Assembly: GCF_042850985.1 (NCBI RefSeq)
Contig: NZ_AP031415.1
Span: forward strand, 372,001 to 436,000
Length of the DNA: 64,000 bases
Direction: 5' to 3'
Source of the DNA: Allocoprobacillus sp002160865
Lineage (GTDB): Bacteria; Bacillota_I; Bacilli_A; Erysipelotrichales; Coprobacillaceae
Shown: one piece after another, positions 63,409-64,000 of the stretch
Position numbering within the stretch: position 1 is the stretch's first letter
Layout of the letters: the number at the start of each line of letters is the position of its first letter
Position numbers and translations under genes: made by a program
Notes under the pieces: generated by a model
Database searches by the model: none
Told to the model about the DNA's origin: nothing
The model's input: the letters and a program-made list of their open reading frames with translations, nothing else

Positions 63409-63840
63409 ATGGCAACAACAAAGGAAAATCAAGATAAAATGAATAAATATTTTAAAGATTTAGCTTTTCACTTAAATAATGCATTACCAGAAAATTGGTA
63501 TCATGTTGTTTTAGGTTCTTTCTATTATATAAAAGAAGATCACTTGATGGATAATTATCAAATTTACTATCAATATTCACCAGGTGATGATTATTTAGAC
63601 TTGCTGAAAGAGTTTTGGGAAGGAACGGAAGATGATTTAAGAGAAGATAGCATAGATGAAGTTAGCCTTATTCTACAGGATATTCATGATTATTGTAAAA
63701 AATGTGGAGATGATTGGAGAGAAATGACATTTGATTTTTATGTGAATGGCCATTATGATGTTCATTTTCAATATGATGATATTGATGATTTTAATGAACT
63801 TTATATTAATATGTGGCAAGCTGAACATTTTGAATATTAA
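63409..63840 (+). CDS. YezG-family immunity protein (DUF600-like)
   Basis: 143 residues. MNKYFKDLAFHLNNALPENW is the usual opening of YezG/DUF600 antitoxins; the middle has HLMDNYQIYYQYSPGDDYLD and the end HYDVHFQYDDIDDFNELYIN. YezG neutralises the nuclease of YeeF in Bacillus, and the preceding gene here is just such a nuclease. GGAGG immediately precedes the start, so the two are translationally coupled. Confidence 0.82.
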   Translation: MATTKENQDKMNKYFKDLAFHLNNALPENWYHVVLGSFYYIKEDHLMDNYQIYYQYSPGDDYLDLLKEFWEGTEDDLREDSIDEVSLILQDIHDYCKKCGDDWREMTFDFYVNGHYDVHFQYDDIDDFNELYINMWQAEHFEY

Positions 63841-63848
63841 TTAAGTAT

Positions 63849-64000
63849 ATGTCTAGAAAAGATAATGTCAATAATGTCATTTATTATTTATCCAATAAAA
63901 AACCAAACTTCCAAATTTTTAAATCTTCCATAAGTTTTGAAAAAATATTAAAAGAAGTTTTAATTCAAGAACCACGATTATTATTTTATATAAGTAGCTA
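63849..64000 (+). CDS. Start of another cluster gene (runs past the edge)
   Basis: 50 codons to the window edge from ATG 63849, starting MSRKDNVNNVIYYLSNKKPN and ending RLLFYISSY. The ATG is eight bases after the immunity gene, but no clear ribosome site is visible. The pattern EKILKEVLIQEPRLLFYISSY resembles the start of transglutaminase-like proteins (xxALxDHPELFYVxxxY). That is a weak guess. It shows that the cluster continues to the right. Confidence 0.45.
   Translation, partial: MSRKDNVNNVIYYLSNKKPNFQIFKSSISFEKILKEVLIQEPRLLFYISS

Overview
The window is low-GC, densely coding DNA of a Bacillota (Firmicutes) bacterium. The gene families (YitT, AEC, ECF S-component, RpiR with a PTS permease, SdpR/SdpI, RloA/RloB, YezG), the strong AGGAGG-type ribosome sites and the sigma-A-like promoters fit a gut member of the Erysipelotrichia (Coprobacillus-like). 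That taxonomic level is inference. One tRNA-Thr(CGT) gene is present; no rRNA, CRISPR array or intact insertion sequence was seen.

From 1 to about 41.5 kb the window is ordinary chromosome. 1-7.6 kb: three Cof-type HAD phosphatases, an AEC carrier, a NUDIX hydrolase, a frameshifted VOC gene, membrane proteins, an ECF S-component, tRNA-Thr and YitT. 7.6-15.8 kb: an O-antigen-ligase-like protein, a TRM11-like methylase, a DagK-like lipid kinase, lipoproteins, a nitroreductase and a WG-repeat lipoprotein. 16-19.7 kb: HPr, an SdpR/SdpI pair with a clear palindromic operator, and an ABC exporter. 20-25.6 kb: one 1835-residue surface protein with lamin-tail domains and a calcineurin-like phosphoesterase. 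25.7-29 kb: an RpiR regulator, a PTS EIIC permease with a consensus cre site, and a NagB-like protein. 29-39 kb: RDD, GrpB, DUF1294, LysR/YeiH, a two-component system, TVP38, an HD hydrolase, a YbaK/EbsC deacylase and a metallophosphoesterase. 38.8-41.5 kb: an Rpn nuclease of mosaic composition and a phospho-sugar mutase.

From about 42 kb to the right edge the window is a defence or conflict island. It opens with an RloA/RloB (AbiL-like) pair, followed by about 1.3 kb of decayed DNA. Then come at least 13 co-directional, closely packed reading frames (45473-64000, continuing past the edge). In order they encode: a membrane/zinc-ribbon/GTPase protein whose frame is cut by one in-frame TAA, a GrpE-like protein, an Hsp70, an Hsp70-vWA fusion, a large zinc-ribbon/TPR/Fn3 protein, a second zinc-ribbon GTPase, a GAP1-N2-like GTPase-associated protein, two small paralogous acidic proteins, a large HerA/FtsK-type ATPase, a detached YeeF-type nuclease, a YezG-family immunity protein, and the start of one more gene.

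My reading is that the island encodes a chaperone- and GTPase-controlled conflict machine. Sensor GTPases and an Hsp70/GrpE cycle would gate a ring ATPase and a nuclease whose immunity protein is co-encoded. An alternative is a dedicated export machine for that nuclease. I know of the individual families, but I do not know a characterised system with this exact set, and it is the main result of this window.
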